From positions 1 through 43,971 of the IMG/VR virus record IMGVR_UViG_3300036985_003843: DNA of 43,971 bases; one strand, written 5' to 3'. Position numbers and translations under genes: made by a program. Below, piece after piece: positions 7,347-13,435 of this stretch (position 1 is the first letter of the stretch; every line of letters begins with the position of its first letter). The notes under the pieces are model-generated. The model was not told where the DNA came from. It saw only the letters and a list, made by a program, of their open reading frames with translations, and ran no database searches. The stretch comes from a virus.

Positions 7347-7373
7347 GTACGGCTGTACTAGCCTCCATTCATG
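7347..7373 (+). repeat. Isolated copy of the two repeat words found in the 9.7-9.9 kb arrays
   Basis: GTACGGCTGTACTAG (7347-7361) is a perfect 15-base match to 9852-9866 in the 16-bp array. It is followed by CCATTCATG (7365-7373), the unit of the 9-bp array. Both words sit just upstream of the small terminase gene, suggesting a shared binding site. Confidence 0.85.
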
Positions 7374-7406
7374 ACTGGAACTGCCCTACACTGCGGCTAA
7401 CAGTTT

Positions 7407-7934
7407 GTGACTGTACGTACAGTGACCGAAGACAACAGCTACGAAGTCGGCGGAGCCGACGACGATATTGAACCGATTGACGGTGGAGTGAAGCCGGAAA
7501 AGGCTAAGGGTCTGCCATCGCCATTCACTAAGGCAGAAAATCGCTATTCAAAGGGTCGTCCAATCAACGACACCCAAATGCAGGAGCGCGTTAATGCTGC
7601 CTACATGCTGATGCTTGCTGGTGGATCGTACCGCGAGAATGTCTGCCAACTTGCCACACGGTACGGTGTTAGTTTTCGTCAAGGCGAAAACTACATTCAT
7701 GAAGCCAAAAAGTTGATGAAGGAGGACTTTGCTGGAGAACGGGCAGAGTTCCTGAATCAAGTTAATAACATGCGGATGCACACCGTAAAGAAAGCACTCA
7801 AGCGCGGAAACTTTCAAGTAGTGGCACAGCTACTTGATAGCCTGGGTCGTGCTATGGGTGAGGGAAGTGTGGAAGAAGCCGCTAATGCAGCACCTAACTT
7901 GAATATCACCATCGAGGATAAAAGGGGCAGCTAA
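7407..7934 (+). CDS. Putative terminase small subunit, 175 aa
   Basis: Residues about 55-105 contain an HTH-like segment (ENVCQLATRYGVSFRQGENYI), followed by a long helical oligomerisation-type region. This architecture (N-terminal DNA-binding HTH, central helices, short C-terminal tail) is typical of small terminases, which recognise the packaging site and hand DNA to the large subunit. The acidic N-terminus and lysine-rich linker fit too. The start is GTG 7407, with a second GTG at 7422 possible. The large subunit lies 3.5 kb downstream rather than next door, which lowers confidence. Repeats flank the gene on both sides, consistent with a binding site in cis. Confidence 0.6.
   Translation: MTVRTVTEDNSYEVGGADDDIEPIDGGVKPEKAKGLPSPFTKAENRYSKGRPINDTQMQERVNAAYMLMLAGGSYRENVCQLATRYGVSFRQGENYIHEAKKLMKEDFAGERAEFLNQVNNMRMHTVKKALKRGNFQVVAQLLDSLGRAMGEGSVEEAANAAPNLNITIEDKRGS
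7410..7423. promoter_or_regulatory. 14-bp perfect palindrome over the small terminase start
   Basis: ACTGTACGTACAGT is a perfect palindrome lying on the first codons of the gene. Its GTACGTAC core recurs as (GTAC)3 at both ends of the 16-bp array (9753-9764 and 9911-9922) and as TGTACGTACA at 22695-22704. It could be an operator for autoregulation or a protein-binding site linked to packaging. Confidence 0.45.
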
Positions 7935-8120
7935 AAAGCCATTCAAGTCTCGGCTAAAGCCTCGACAAAAACCCATTCATGGCTTAAAAACCCCATTCAT
8001 GCACTGGAGCAGCTGCGAGTTTCTGACACCCTGATGGTACGTTTGCGAATGGCGAATGATTCTCAATATCAGGCGGTTATTGAGAATGATAATGAGAACC
8101 GTTCTCAAGCGGCAGGCACT
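7935..8120. promoter_or_regulatory. Non-coding, repeat- and inverted-repeat-rich region after the small terminase gene
   Basis: This stretch holds GCCATTCA (7937-7944), CCATTCATG at 7973-7981 and 7993-8001, and the downstream copy of the 24-bp direct repeat (8005-8029). It also carries a cluster of TGAGAA/TTCTCA half sites: an inverted repeat ATTCTCAATA/TATTGAGAAT (8059-8068/8078-8087), TGAGAATGATAATGA (8081-8095) and GAGAACCGTTCTC (8094-8106). No convincing gene lies in it. It looks like a protein-binding region, for packaging, replication or regulation. Confidence 0.6.
8005..8029 (+). repeat. Downstream copy of the 24-bp direct repeat flanking the small terminase gene
   Basis: Non-coding copy of the exonuclease gene end: TGGAGCAG (8005-8012), one base, then TGCGAGTTTCTGACAC (8014-8029). 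The reading frame of the original is lost through the four-base shortening. It marks a past duplication or recombination around the gene between the two copies. Confidence 0.85.
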
Positions 8121-8149
8121 AAAAAGCCCCAGCCTGGGGAGACTGGGGC
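8121..8149 (-). terminator. Intrinsic terminator of the minus-strand island
   Basis: On the minus strand GCCCCAG (8149-8143) and CTGGGGC (8132-8126) form a 7-bp GC-rich stem with a ten-base loop, followed by TTTTT (8125-8121). It lies five bases past the stop of the 57-aa gene, closing the three-gene minus operon 9148-8155. Confidence 0.82.
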
Positions 8150-8154
8150 GGGGG

Positions 8155-8328
8155 CTAGTCAACTTGGAAGATCGAACATCGTTGTATCTCTGCTGCCATG
8201 GTTTCTCCTTCTTTGATTGCGTCCCTTTCGTTGTAGTGCCAACTTCTTCGGTTTCCGATCTGGCATCCCCAGGCGCAATAGGTTGGGGACCACCACACGC
8301 AAGCGGTGATGTTGCTGTTGCTGCTCAT
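8155..8328 (-). CDS. Hypothetical 57-aa protein, last gene of the minus island
   Basis: Reads from ATG 8328 (MSSNSNITACVWWSPTYCAWG) to TAG 8155-8157. The start overlaps the upstream stop as ATGA, and a terminator follows five bases after the stop, so it is very likely real despite its size. It has three cysteines and several tryptophans in the first 25 residues, then a charged stretch (YNERDAIKEGETM). No family recognised. Confidence 0.6.
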   Translation of the reverse strand: MSSNSNITACVWWSPTYCAWGCQIGNRRSWHYNERDAIKEGETMAAEIQRCSIFQVD

Positions 8329-8765
8329 GGTTTTACTTTGCGTGGTGTGTAGTTGGGGCGGGATTGGCCTTTATCGGTCCGGGTTTTGCGTGGTGCGCCT
8401 GGCGCTTTGCGTGTCGCGGCCTTTGGTCGCTCCACTCGATCATGCGCGGAATTTTTGCACTTAATTTCAGCGAGCCAGGTTGGGAAGTGATGGCGCGGGC
8501 AGGGTGCGCCGCCGTTCATTATCTGAGACTGTGACCAATAGGGCACCAGTTCTAGCCATAGCTGCATGGGGCCCTCCTTGCCGTACTCGTGATGGAGTTT
8601 CAGCAAATCGGCCCAGTCTGACTCTCGGAGGGTGGAGCGTTCGGCACTCCAGCGAAGGTCACGGAGCATACGTTTAGCTAGGCGGATCTGTTCCCGCTCA
8701 AGTTCTCGGGCATCAGCTGCTAACTGTTTGCGCTCTCGGCTGGTATTCCATTCTCCGCCGCTCAT
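8325..8765 (-). CDS. Hypothetical basic 146-aa protein
   Basis: The ATG at 8765 overlaps the upstream TGA. Residues 1-60 form a charged helix (RERKQLAADARELEREQIRLAK), the middle holds aromatic residues and a CPRHHFP motif, and the last 40 residues are a disordered Lys/Arg/Pro tail (RKAPGAPRKTRTDKGQ), which suggests nucleic-acid binding. It is the middle gene of a minus-strand island placed against the direction of its surroundings. Function unknown. Confidence 0.6.
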   Translation of the reverse strand: MSGGEWNTSRERKQLAADARELEREQIRLAKRMLRDLRWSAERSTLRESDWADLLKLHHEYGKEGPMQLWLELVPYWSQSQIMNGGAPCPRHHFPTWLAEIKCKNSAHDRVERPKAATRKAPGAPRKTRTDKGQSRPNYTPRKVKP

Positions 8766-9148
8766 TGCTTTAAGTCTCCTGTAACCAGTGACTGTACGTC
8801 TGGCGGGAGTTGGTTAAAACAAACTCTGCGGCCAAGGTGGTTAGAGCGGCCAAGTTTGGCAACGCAATTCCAATCCAGCGGCGCCCCTTCATGCTGGCTG
8901 ATAATACCTAAGCCGCAGGGGCTGAAAGGATGTTCAGATGCAGCTCTGTATGAGAACCATTTCACACCTTGCGCATCTGTGCAATCTGGAGCCAAATAAA
9001 CGGCTGTGTAGCGGTCAAACTCTCGTTCGCCTGCATCGTAAAAACGCGCTAAGCGGTTGCGATGATTGCGCAACCGTGTTAGCAGTGGGTGTAACTCGTT
9101 TCTGTTTACCATGCCTAGTTTGGCGAAGGTCAGCCCGTAGTCTTGCAC
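8762..9148 (-). CDS. Hypothetical 128-aa protein, first gene of the minus island
   Basis: It reads from GTG 9148, with ATG 9112 (MVNRNELHPLL) as an alternative start, to a TGA overlapping the next ATG. The protein is mixed, with a basic N-terminal helix (LLTRLRNHRNRLARFY), then EFDRYTAVYLAPDC. No conserved domain recognised. It is divergent from the plus gene starting at 9171, so a promoter for this operon may lie in or just upstream of 9149-9170. Confidence 0.55.
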   Translation of the reverse strand: MQDYGLTFAKLGMVNRNELHPLLTRLRNHRNRLARFYDAGEREFDRYTAVYLAPDCTDAQGVKWFSYRAASEHPFSPCGLGIISQHEGAPLDWNCVAKLGRSNHLGRRVCFNQLPPDVQSLVTGDLKQ

Positions 9149-9170
9149 ACCAGAGGGCAGACCGCAAGCA

Positions 9171-9650
9171 ATGGACCAGCTTGTTAAGTATCACAACAGA
9201 GGCGAGAGGATGGGCGGACTGGGGCCCATAGTGGGCAAGCACTTCGGCAAACTAGCCATGGCCAACAAAATCACAGCACAAGACCGGGAAGAAGCCAGAG
9301 GCTACCTACTGGAGATTCTCAAGCCGGGCGACACTGTTTACACAATTTGCACCCATGTCGCTAGTTCTGGAATGATGCGCGTTCTGGATTTAGTCGTGCC
9401 AATGGTTGATGAAAATGGCAAGCCTTGGATTCGCCGCATCAGTTGGCTGGCCTGCAAGGCTGCCGGACTGAGCTGGAGTGAAAAGCACGAGGGGATCAGG
9501 ATGAATGGCTGCGGAATGGATATGGGTTTTCATACCGTTTATTGCCTGGGGCAGGCTTTATGGCCTGATGGCACACCGGAGCCGCACGGTAAGCGCAACG
9601 GAGAGCCTGACAGTTGTGGCGGTTATGCACTTAAGCAGAGCTGGCTCTAA
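9171..9650 (+). CDS. Conserved phage protein of unknown function, 159 aa
   Basis: The segment EILKPGDTVYTICTHVASSGMM, followed by ISWLACKAAG, GIRMNGCGMDMGF and an ending GGYALKQSWL, is a family I recall from many phages and mobile elements, always of unknown function. The core appears to be a compact alpha/beta domain. The start is uncertain: ATG 9171, ATG 9210 or ATG 9258 (MANKITAQ), the last fitting the usual family length best. The gene ends just before the 9-bp repeat array. Confidence 0.7.
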   Translation: MDQLVKYHNRGERMGGLGPIVGKHFGKLAMANKITAQDREEARGYLLEILKPGDTVYTICTHVASSGMMRVLDLVVPMVDENGKPWIRRISWLACKAAGLSWSEKHEGIRMNGCGMDMGFHTVYCLGQALWPDGTPEPHGKRNGEPDSCGGYALKQSWL

Positions 9651-9658
9651 ATTTTCAA

Positions 9659-9750
9659 GCCATTCATAGCCTGGGCCATTCATTCATGCCATTCATGCCA
9701 TTCATGCCATTCATGCCATTCATGCCATTCATGCCATTCATGCCATTCAT
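9659..9750 (+). repeat. Tandem array of a 9-bp unit GCCATTCAT
   Basis: Seven perfect head-to-tail copies run from 9688 to 9750. One further copy at 9675-9683 is separated by a TCAT insertion, and another lies at 9659-9667, giving nine in all. The period of nine bases, close to one helical turn, is iteron-like. Single copies of the core CCATTCAT lie around the small terminase gene (7365, 7973, 7993). It is not a CRISPR array, as there are no spacers. Confidence 0.93.
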
Positions 9751-9752
9751 GC

Positions 9753-9922
9753 GTACGTACGTACAGGCGTACTGGTACGTGGGGGTAGTACGGGCGCACT
9801 AAGGCACAGGCGTACTACAGTACAGGTGTATTGAAGTACAGGCGTACTAGCGTACGGCTGTACTAGAGTGTCAATGTACTAGCGTACGGTTGTACTACTG
9901 TTAGGGTGTAGTACGTACGTAC
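9753..9922 (+). repeat. Imperfect 16-bp repeat array bracketed by (GTAC)3
   Basis: Units of 16 bases start at 9763, 9790, 9806, 9822, 9838, 9854, 9870 and 9886, with a shortened unit at 9779-9789 and a remnant from 9902. The consensus is roughly ACAGGYGTACTAGNGT. GTACGTACGTAC stands at 9753-9764 and again at 9911-9922, enclosing the array. The regular phase and repeated TAC/GTAC core suggest cooperative protein binding, as at a replication origin or packaging site. Together with the 9-bp array and the AT-poor flank to 10042, it fills a 392-base gene-free gap. Confidence 0.88.
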
Positions 9923-9986
9923 ACCGGCAAGATCCTAGCGCCTGCGGCCATAAGTTAATCTAATCTGTCACAATAGACTTTTGGGG

Positions 9987-10020
9987 TTGGCACGGGGTCT
10001 GGTGACTGTATTGTAGGAGG
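9987..10020 (+). promoter_or_regulatory. Weak sigma70-like promoter candidate and AGGAGG
   Basis: TTGGCA (9987-9992) and TATTGT (10009-10014) are spaced by 16 bases, followed at once by AGGAGG (10015-10020). The purine run is 22 bases before the ATG at 10043, too far for a normal ribosome site and probably at or before the transcript start, so this assignment is weak. Confidence 0.25.
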
Positions 10021-10042
10021 GCAAACCAGCCAAACCTAGGCC

Positions 10043-10468
10043 ATGCGCAAAATCGAAGCCCAAACCATCCAAGCCGTTAGGACTCTATTGAATCGGGCAG
10101 ACTATTCGGGCAGATTCTTTAAATCTGGTAACACGGAAGTTAGCCAAGAGCATTTAGGAGTTGCGCATACTGTCGGGTATGATCGCATCATTGGAGTTAA
10201 ATTGCACGGATACACTATTGCTAGGTTTTTTCCGCTCTCACGTACTTTTCAGGTATCCGATGCGGGTTGGCAGACTACTACAACCAAAAGCAGAATTAAC
10301 GCTCTTTTGAGTGTATTTAACCCGGCTGCCGGTAGGCTATACGCTAGGGCTTTTGATTGGTATTTTGGAAATTCTGCCTGGGAGGGAGAGGCTATCTTGC
10401 CGGTTGATTATCGGTTTGATTCTTGGCAGGCTCGGCAGGCTGAAAAGCTGGCAGGCTATCACGGTTAA
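10043..10468 (+). CDS. Conserved phage hypothetical protein, 141 aa
   Basis: The protein begins MRKIEAQTIQAVRTLL and contains the stretch GWQTTTTKSRINALLSVF in the middle. This N-terminus and the 'TTTKSRxNALL' segment recur in a widespread phage family with no assigned function. It is often a small early protein. A beta-rich first half (VKLHGYTIARFF) is followed by a helical part. It has no close neighbour in an operon; the next gene starts 113 bases later. Confidence 0.75.
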   Translation: MRKIEAQTIQAVRTLLNRADYSGRFFKSGNTEVSQEHLGVAHTVGYDRIIGVKLHGYTIARFFPLSRTFQVSDAGWQTTTTKSRINALLSVFNPAAGRLYARAFDWYFGNSAWEGEAILPVDYRFDSWQARQAEKLAGYHG

Positions 10469-10532
10469 GATTCGCAACTTTCTAGGGGTCTGATCCGTAA
10501 GGGGTCTGCCCGCTAGTGTAGGATACTAAGAA

Positions 10533-10553
10533 GCGGGGGAGATAATCCCCCGC
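10533..10553. promoter_or_regulatory. GC-rich hairpin before the 92-aa gene
   Basis: GCGGGGGA (10533-10540) and TCCCCCGC (10546-10553) form a perfect 8-bp stem with a five-base loop. No T tract follows on the plus strand, so it is more likely a leader structure or protein site than a terminator. Confidence 0.55.
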
Positions 10554-10581
10554 AACACAACCCAACCAAGGTAAACGGACC

Positions 10582-10860
10582 ATGCGAACCACACAAACAA
10601 ACACGGTCACACTGGCGGCAACAAACAACGTTTCTCTGTATGAATGGAAGGGATTGACCCGTATCTCCATTTGCGAGCAAACGGACCAAACCGTAGAGAT
10701 CAGCGACATCAACACCGCTGAACTAATGCGGGGGATTAGTTACTACCTTTCCCGTAGCCTTAACGAATGCGACCGAGACGAGACTGTAACCCGCATTCTG
10801 ACGGAGATAGCAAAGAACCTAGCGCCTCTGGTAGCACCTAAAGAAGCCGCCGCGAATTAA
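10582..10860 (+). CDS. Hypothetical 92-aa protein
   Basis: Starts at ATG 10582 with AAGG 11 bases upstream. The first half is beta-like (TVTLAATNNVSLYEWKG) and the second is helical and acidic (YYLSRSLNECDRDETVTRIL). No family recognised. It lies between a GC hairpin and an inverted-repeat cluster, so it may be separately transcribed. Confidence 0.65.
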   Translation: MRTTQTNTVTLAATNNVSLYEWKGLTRISICEQTDQTVEISDINTAELMRGISYYLSRSLNECDRDETVTRILTEIAKNLAPLVAPKEAAAN

Positions 10861-10876
10861 CACTCTCGCTTCGCAA

Positions 10877-10936
10877 GGTCTCAGCAGTCGCAACGCTGAG
10901 ACCCTACCCTCCCTAGCTAGGCTTAGCTAAGCCTAG
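10877..10936. repeat. 9-bp hairpin and a 20-bp perfect palindrome
   Basis: GGTCTCAGC (10877-10885) and GCTGAGACC (10895-10903) form a 9-bp hairpin. CTAGGCTTAGCTAAGCCTAG (10917-10936) is a perfect 20-bp palindrome. Neither has a T tract after it. They lie in the 109-base gap between the 92-aa gene and the 42-aa membrane protein, and suit an operator or recombination site. Confidence 0.8.
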
Positions 10937-10942
10937 CGGGAC

Positions 10943-10957
10943 TGATAATCATTCTCA
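10943..10957. promoter_or_regulatory. Fur-box-like site
   Basis: TGATAATCATTCTCA differs at one position from the 7-1-7 Fur consensus TGATAATNATTATCA. It lies 12 bases before the ATG of the 42-aa membrane protein. Its reverse complement shares 13 of 15 bases with 8081-8095. Binding by a host Fur protein is an inference. Confidence 0.4.
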
Positions 10958-10969
10958 CTACGAACCATT

Positions 10970-11098
10970 ATGACCCGATCCCTTGCCGTATTCTTTTTTA
11001 TCGGTGCCACGTGCACCGCTTCCCTCCCATTGGCGGCTGGCTTGCTGGTTGCCGGTCTGATCTGTGCTACAGTAGACGTGTTCAATCAACCAGCCTGA
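10970..11098 (+). CDS. Small membrane protein, 42 aa
   Basis: Reads ATG 10970 (MTRSLAVFFFIGATCTASL) to TGA 11096-11098. Residues about 5-36 are almost wholly hydrophobic, with a short TCTASLPLAAG break, so one long or two short membrane segments are possible. It stops three bases before the next ATG. The Fur-like site and the palindrome lie directly upstream. No family recognised. Confidence 0.5.
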   Translation: MTRSLAVFFFIGATCTASLPLAAGLLVAGLICATVDVFNQPA

Positions 11099-11101
11099 CC
11101 C

Positions 11102-11293
11102 ATGGCAACTGTATTAACCGGACAAGGCATCACCGACTACCGGGCCCGTGTTTTATTGTCCGCTCTAAAATTAGAGTGTTTGGGTATGAAGCGTAACGGT
11201 CCTAGTGTATACTCTATAGTCAAGCGAGAGTATAGTTTAAAGGGAAACAAAAAGAGTGTATACAATCAGCTTGAATCTATCCTAGCTAGTTGA
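11102..11293 (+). CDS. Small conserved phage protein, 63 aa
   Basis: MATVLTGQGITDYRARVLL, then LKLECLGMKRNG, YSIVKREYSLKG and KKSVYNQLESIL. This pattern (an RAR..L helix, a GMKRxGxSVYSIVK turn and a final KxSVYxQ helix) matches a short phage family I recall as frequent and uncharacterised. The likely fold is helical. The ATG at 11102 lies three bases after the membrane-protein stop, so the two form one unit. Confidence 0.72.
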   Translation: MATVLTGQGITDYRARVLLSALKLECLGMKRNGPSVYSIVKREYSLKGNKKSVYNQLESILAS

Positions 11294-11318
11294 CCCTAAC
11301 CTAGCGCAAGTCTGCCGA

Positions 11319-11339
11319 CCTCCCTAACACTTAGGGGGG
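11319..11339 (+). terminator. Possible weak terminator after the 63-aa gene
   Basis: CCTCCCTAA (11319-11327) and TTAGGGGGG (11331-11339) make a 9-bp stem with one G-U pair and a three-base loop. The sequence after it (TACGGTTTGTATTATTT) is T-rich but broken, so termination would be leaky. Confidence 0.4.
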
Positions 11340-11475
11340 TACGGTTTGTATTATTTAGCGCGTACGCGGGGCCCTGGGAACCTACTGGTACAACCCCATT
11401 TCTCTTTACTGTTACACACCCACGGGGGTAGGGGTTCAATTCCTGTGATACTGTAAACAAGTACCCCCATAAAAA

Positions 11476-12726
11476 ATGAGCGACACACCTTCGCTGCAAC
11501 TGCGCTGGGCACAGGGCGAGGTGTTTTCAAGCCGCAAACGCTTCCGCGTCCTTGTAGCAGGCCGCCGCTTCGGCAAAAGCTACCTCTCTTGCATCGAATT
11601 GCTGCGTGGAGCAATCGAACGTCCGGGCGAAACCTTCTTTTACTGCGCCCCGACCTACCGAATGGCGAAGGACATCGCCTGGAAAGCCTTAAAACGCCTT
11701 GTCCCAAAAGCCTGGATCAAGTCCAAGAACGAAACCGACCTCAAGCTGGAGCTAGTCAACGGCAGCACCATCGAATTGAAGGGCACCGAGAACGCAATGG
11801 CCCTGCGAGGCCGAAGTTTGGCCGGCGTAGTCCTAGACGAGGCGGCCTTCATGGACTCCGAGGTCTGGTTTGAGGTCATCCGCCCCGCCCTAGCGGACAA
11901 ACAAGGTTGGGCCCTGTTCATCTCAACCCCCGACGGCACCGCCAGCTGGTTCTACGACCTCTGGTGCTACTGCGCAGAAGGCGAAGACCCCAACTGGGTC
12001 CGGTGGCAGTTCACCACAATCGAAGGCGATAACGTCCCCCCAGAAGAAATCGAGGCTGCCCGAGGTCAACTCGACTCTCGTACCTTCCGCCAAGAATTTG
12101 AGGCCAGCTTTGAGAACCTCAGCGGCCTAGTCGCGGTCAGTTTCTCGGACGAAAACATCGACCCAATCGTCCAAGACCTCCCCATCGTCCCCCTTTTGAT
12201 TGGGGTGGACTTCAACATCGACCCCATGTCCGCGATCTGCGCGGTCAAAAAGGGCAACGACCTGTGGGTATTCGACGAAATCATCATGACCGGGGGCGCC
12301 ACCACCTGGGATCTCTGCGAAGAAATCCAACGCCGCTTCGGCGTGGAGCGCCGCATCATCGCCTGCCCGGACCCAACGGGCGGCGCCCGAAAAACCTCCG
12401 GCGTCGGCTACACCGACCACACCATCCTAAAAAAGTCCGGCTTCAAAGTCTCCAGCCCCCGAGCCCCCTGGAAAATCCGCGACAAAATCACCTGCGTCAA
12501 CACAGCCCTCCTCGACGCCTCAGGCACCCGCCGCCTCTACATCCACCCGAGATGTAAAGATTTAATAAAATCTCTCCGTACATTGACCTACGCCCCCAAC
12601 ACCGGCCTCCCAAACAAGAATTTGGGCGTGGATCACGCCTTCGACGCGCTCGGCTACATGTGCCTGCAAGTTTTCAACCTCGCCAAACCCGAAACTATGC
12701 GCTCCACCGACTATCGTGTGTGGTAA
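11476..12726 (+). CDS. terL: Terminase large subunit, 416 aa
   Basis: The packaging motor has an N-terminal ATPase: Walker A GRRFGKS (29-35), Walker B VVLDEAAF with D121/E122, and coupling motif FISTPDG (149-154). The C-terminal RNase H-like nuclease shows LIGVDFN (D245), ACPDPTG (D299) and DHAFDALGY (D386, D390). It threads DNA into the procapsid and cuts it at the end. The length is normal to slightly short. The start is ATG 11476 after an A-rich stretch. It heads the late operon; the gap upstream (11294-11475) probably carries its promoter, though I find no clear match. Confidence 0.96.
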   Translation: MSDTPSLQLRWAQGEVFSSRKRFRVLVAGRRFGKSYLSCIELLRGAIERPGETFFYCAPTYRMAKDIAWKALKRLVPKAWIKSKNETDLKLELVNGSTIELKGTENAMALRGRSLAGVVLDEAAFMDSEVWFEVIRPALADKQGWALFISTPDGTASWFYDLWCYCAEGEDPNWVRWQFTTIEGDNVPPEEIEAARGQLDSRTFRQEFEASFENLSGLVAVSFSDENIDPIVQDLPIVPLLIGVDFNIDPMSAICAVKKGNDLWVFDEIIMTGGATTWDLCEEIQRRFGVERRIIACPDPTGGARKTSGVGYTDHTILKKSGFKVSSPRAPWKIRDKITCVNTALLDASGTRRLYIHPRCKDLIKSLRTLTYAPNTGLPNKNLGVDHAFDALGYMCLQVFNLAKPETMRSTDYRVW

Positions 12727-12745
12727 CTACCTGTAGAACTGCGAT

Positions 12746-12931
12746 ATGGCCGCCAAAAAGCCTTCAAAGGCCCAGAAAAAAGTATCCAAAGTCATGCGCG
12801 AGTACGACAAAGGCGAACTGCACTCGGGCAGCAAGGAAGGCCCCGTAGTGAAGTCACGCAAACAGGCCATCGCCATCGCCATGAGCGAGGCCGGCATGAA
12901 GAAAACCACCAAAAAGCCCAAGAAAAAGTGA
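12746..12931 (+). CDS. DUF6496-like small basic protein, 61 aa
   Basis: The segments KVSKVMREYDKGELHSGS and KSRKQAIAIAMSEAGM follow the pattern I know as DUF6496, a short domain with lysine-rich flanks common in phages and bacteria. Function is unknown; the strongly basic ends suggest DNA contact. Its TGA overlaps the GTG of the next gene. Confidence 0.75.
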   Translation: MAAKKPSKAQKKVSKVMREYDKGELHSGSKEGPVVKSRKQAIAIAMSEAGMKKTTKKPKKK

Positions 12932-13125
12932 CAATCCACACCTTCCAGGGCTACCCCACCTACATCGAAGTTGACGCCGAAACAGGTCGCACGGCAGTCA
13001 CTTTCGACTTCAAAACCCCCGGCGAATCCCCATTATTCGCCGGCTTTATGGGCAACGTCTTCAACGGCGTGGAAGTCCTAGTGGACATAGACGAGGACAT
13101 TGAGGAAGACCCCGATGACGATTGA
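12928..13125 (+). CDS. Hypothetical 65-aa protein with an acidic tail, GTG start
   Basis: The GTG at 12928 overlaps the upstream TGA as GTGA. A beta-rich body (TYIEVDAETGRTAVTFDF) ends in an aspartate/glutamate run (DIDEDIEEDPDDD). No family recognised. The next gene begins 11 bases before its stop, so translation is likely coupled. Confidence 0.65.
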   Translation: MTIHTFQGYPTYIEVDAETGRTAVTFDFKTPGESPLFAGFMGNVFNGVEVLVDIDEDIEEDPDDD

Positions 13126-13390
13126 ATACCGTGGCGAGAAATTCGCCGGCTACAACAAACCCAAGCGCACCCCCAACCACCCAAAAAAGTCGCACGTAGT
13201 CCTCGCCAAAGAAGGCGAAACCGTAAAACTCATCCGTTTCGGTCAGCAGGGCGTATCTGGCTCACCAGCACAAAAAGGAGAATCAGCGTCGGACAAGGCC
13301 AGAAGGGCATCATTTAAGGCGCGACACGCCAAAAATATCGCCAAGGGCAAAATGAGCGCCGCATTTTGGGCAAATCGAGAAAAGTGGTGA
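13115..13390 (+). CDS. Conserved basic phage protein, 91 aa
   Basis: The start is ATG 13115 (MTIEYRGEKFAGYNKPK). It contains VKLIRFGQQGV and the C-terminal FKARHAKNIAKGKMSAAFWA, a pattern I recall in a small uncharacterised phage family near terminase and portal genes. It is highly basic. A structural, DNA-bound or head-associated role is possible but not shown. It ends 45 bases before the portal start. Confidence 0.75.
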   Translation: MTIEYRGEKFAGYNKPKRTPNHPKKSHVVLAKEGETVKLIRFGQQGVSGSPAQKGESASDKARRASFKARHAKNIAKGKMSAAFWANREKW

Positions 13391-13435
13391 CCCCCAATTC
13401 TCTGTCAAACTAGGTACACAGTAGGAGTCTCCCCC

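Noticed and set aside
8034-8216. Plus-strand frame of 60 codons over the half-site cluster
   Set aside because: It reads through the minus-strand terminator and into the 57-aa gene, and has no ribosome site.
9659-9922. CRISPR array
   Set aside because: Units of 9 and 16 bases are contiguous, with no unique spacers, and no cas gene is present.
11415-11460. tRNA-like T-arm (GGTTCAATTCC)
   Set aside because: The T-stem pairs poorly, no matching acceptor strand lies about 70 bases upstream and no cloverleaf can be drawn.
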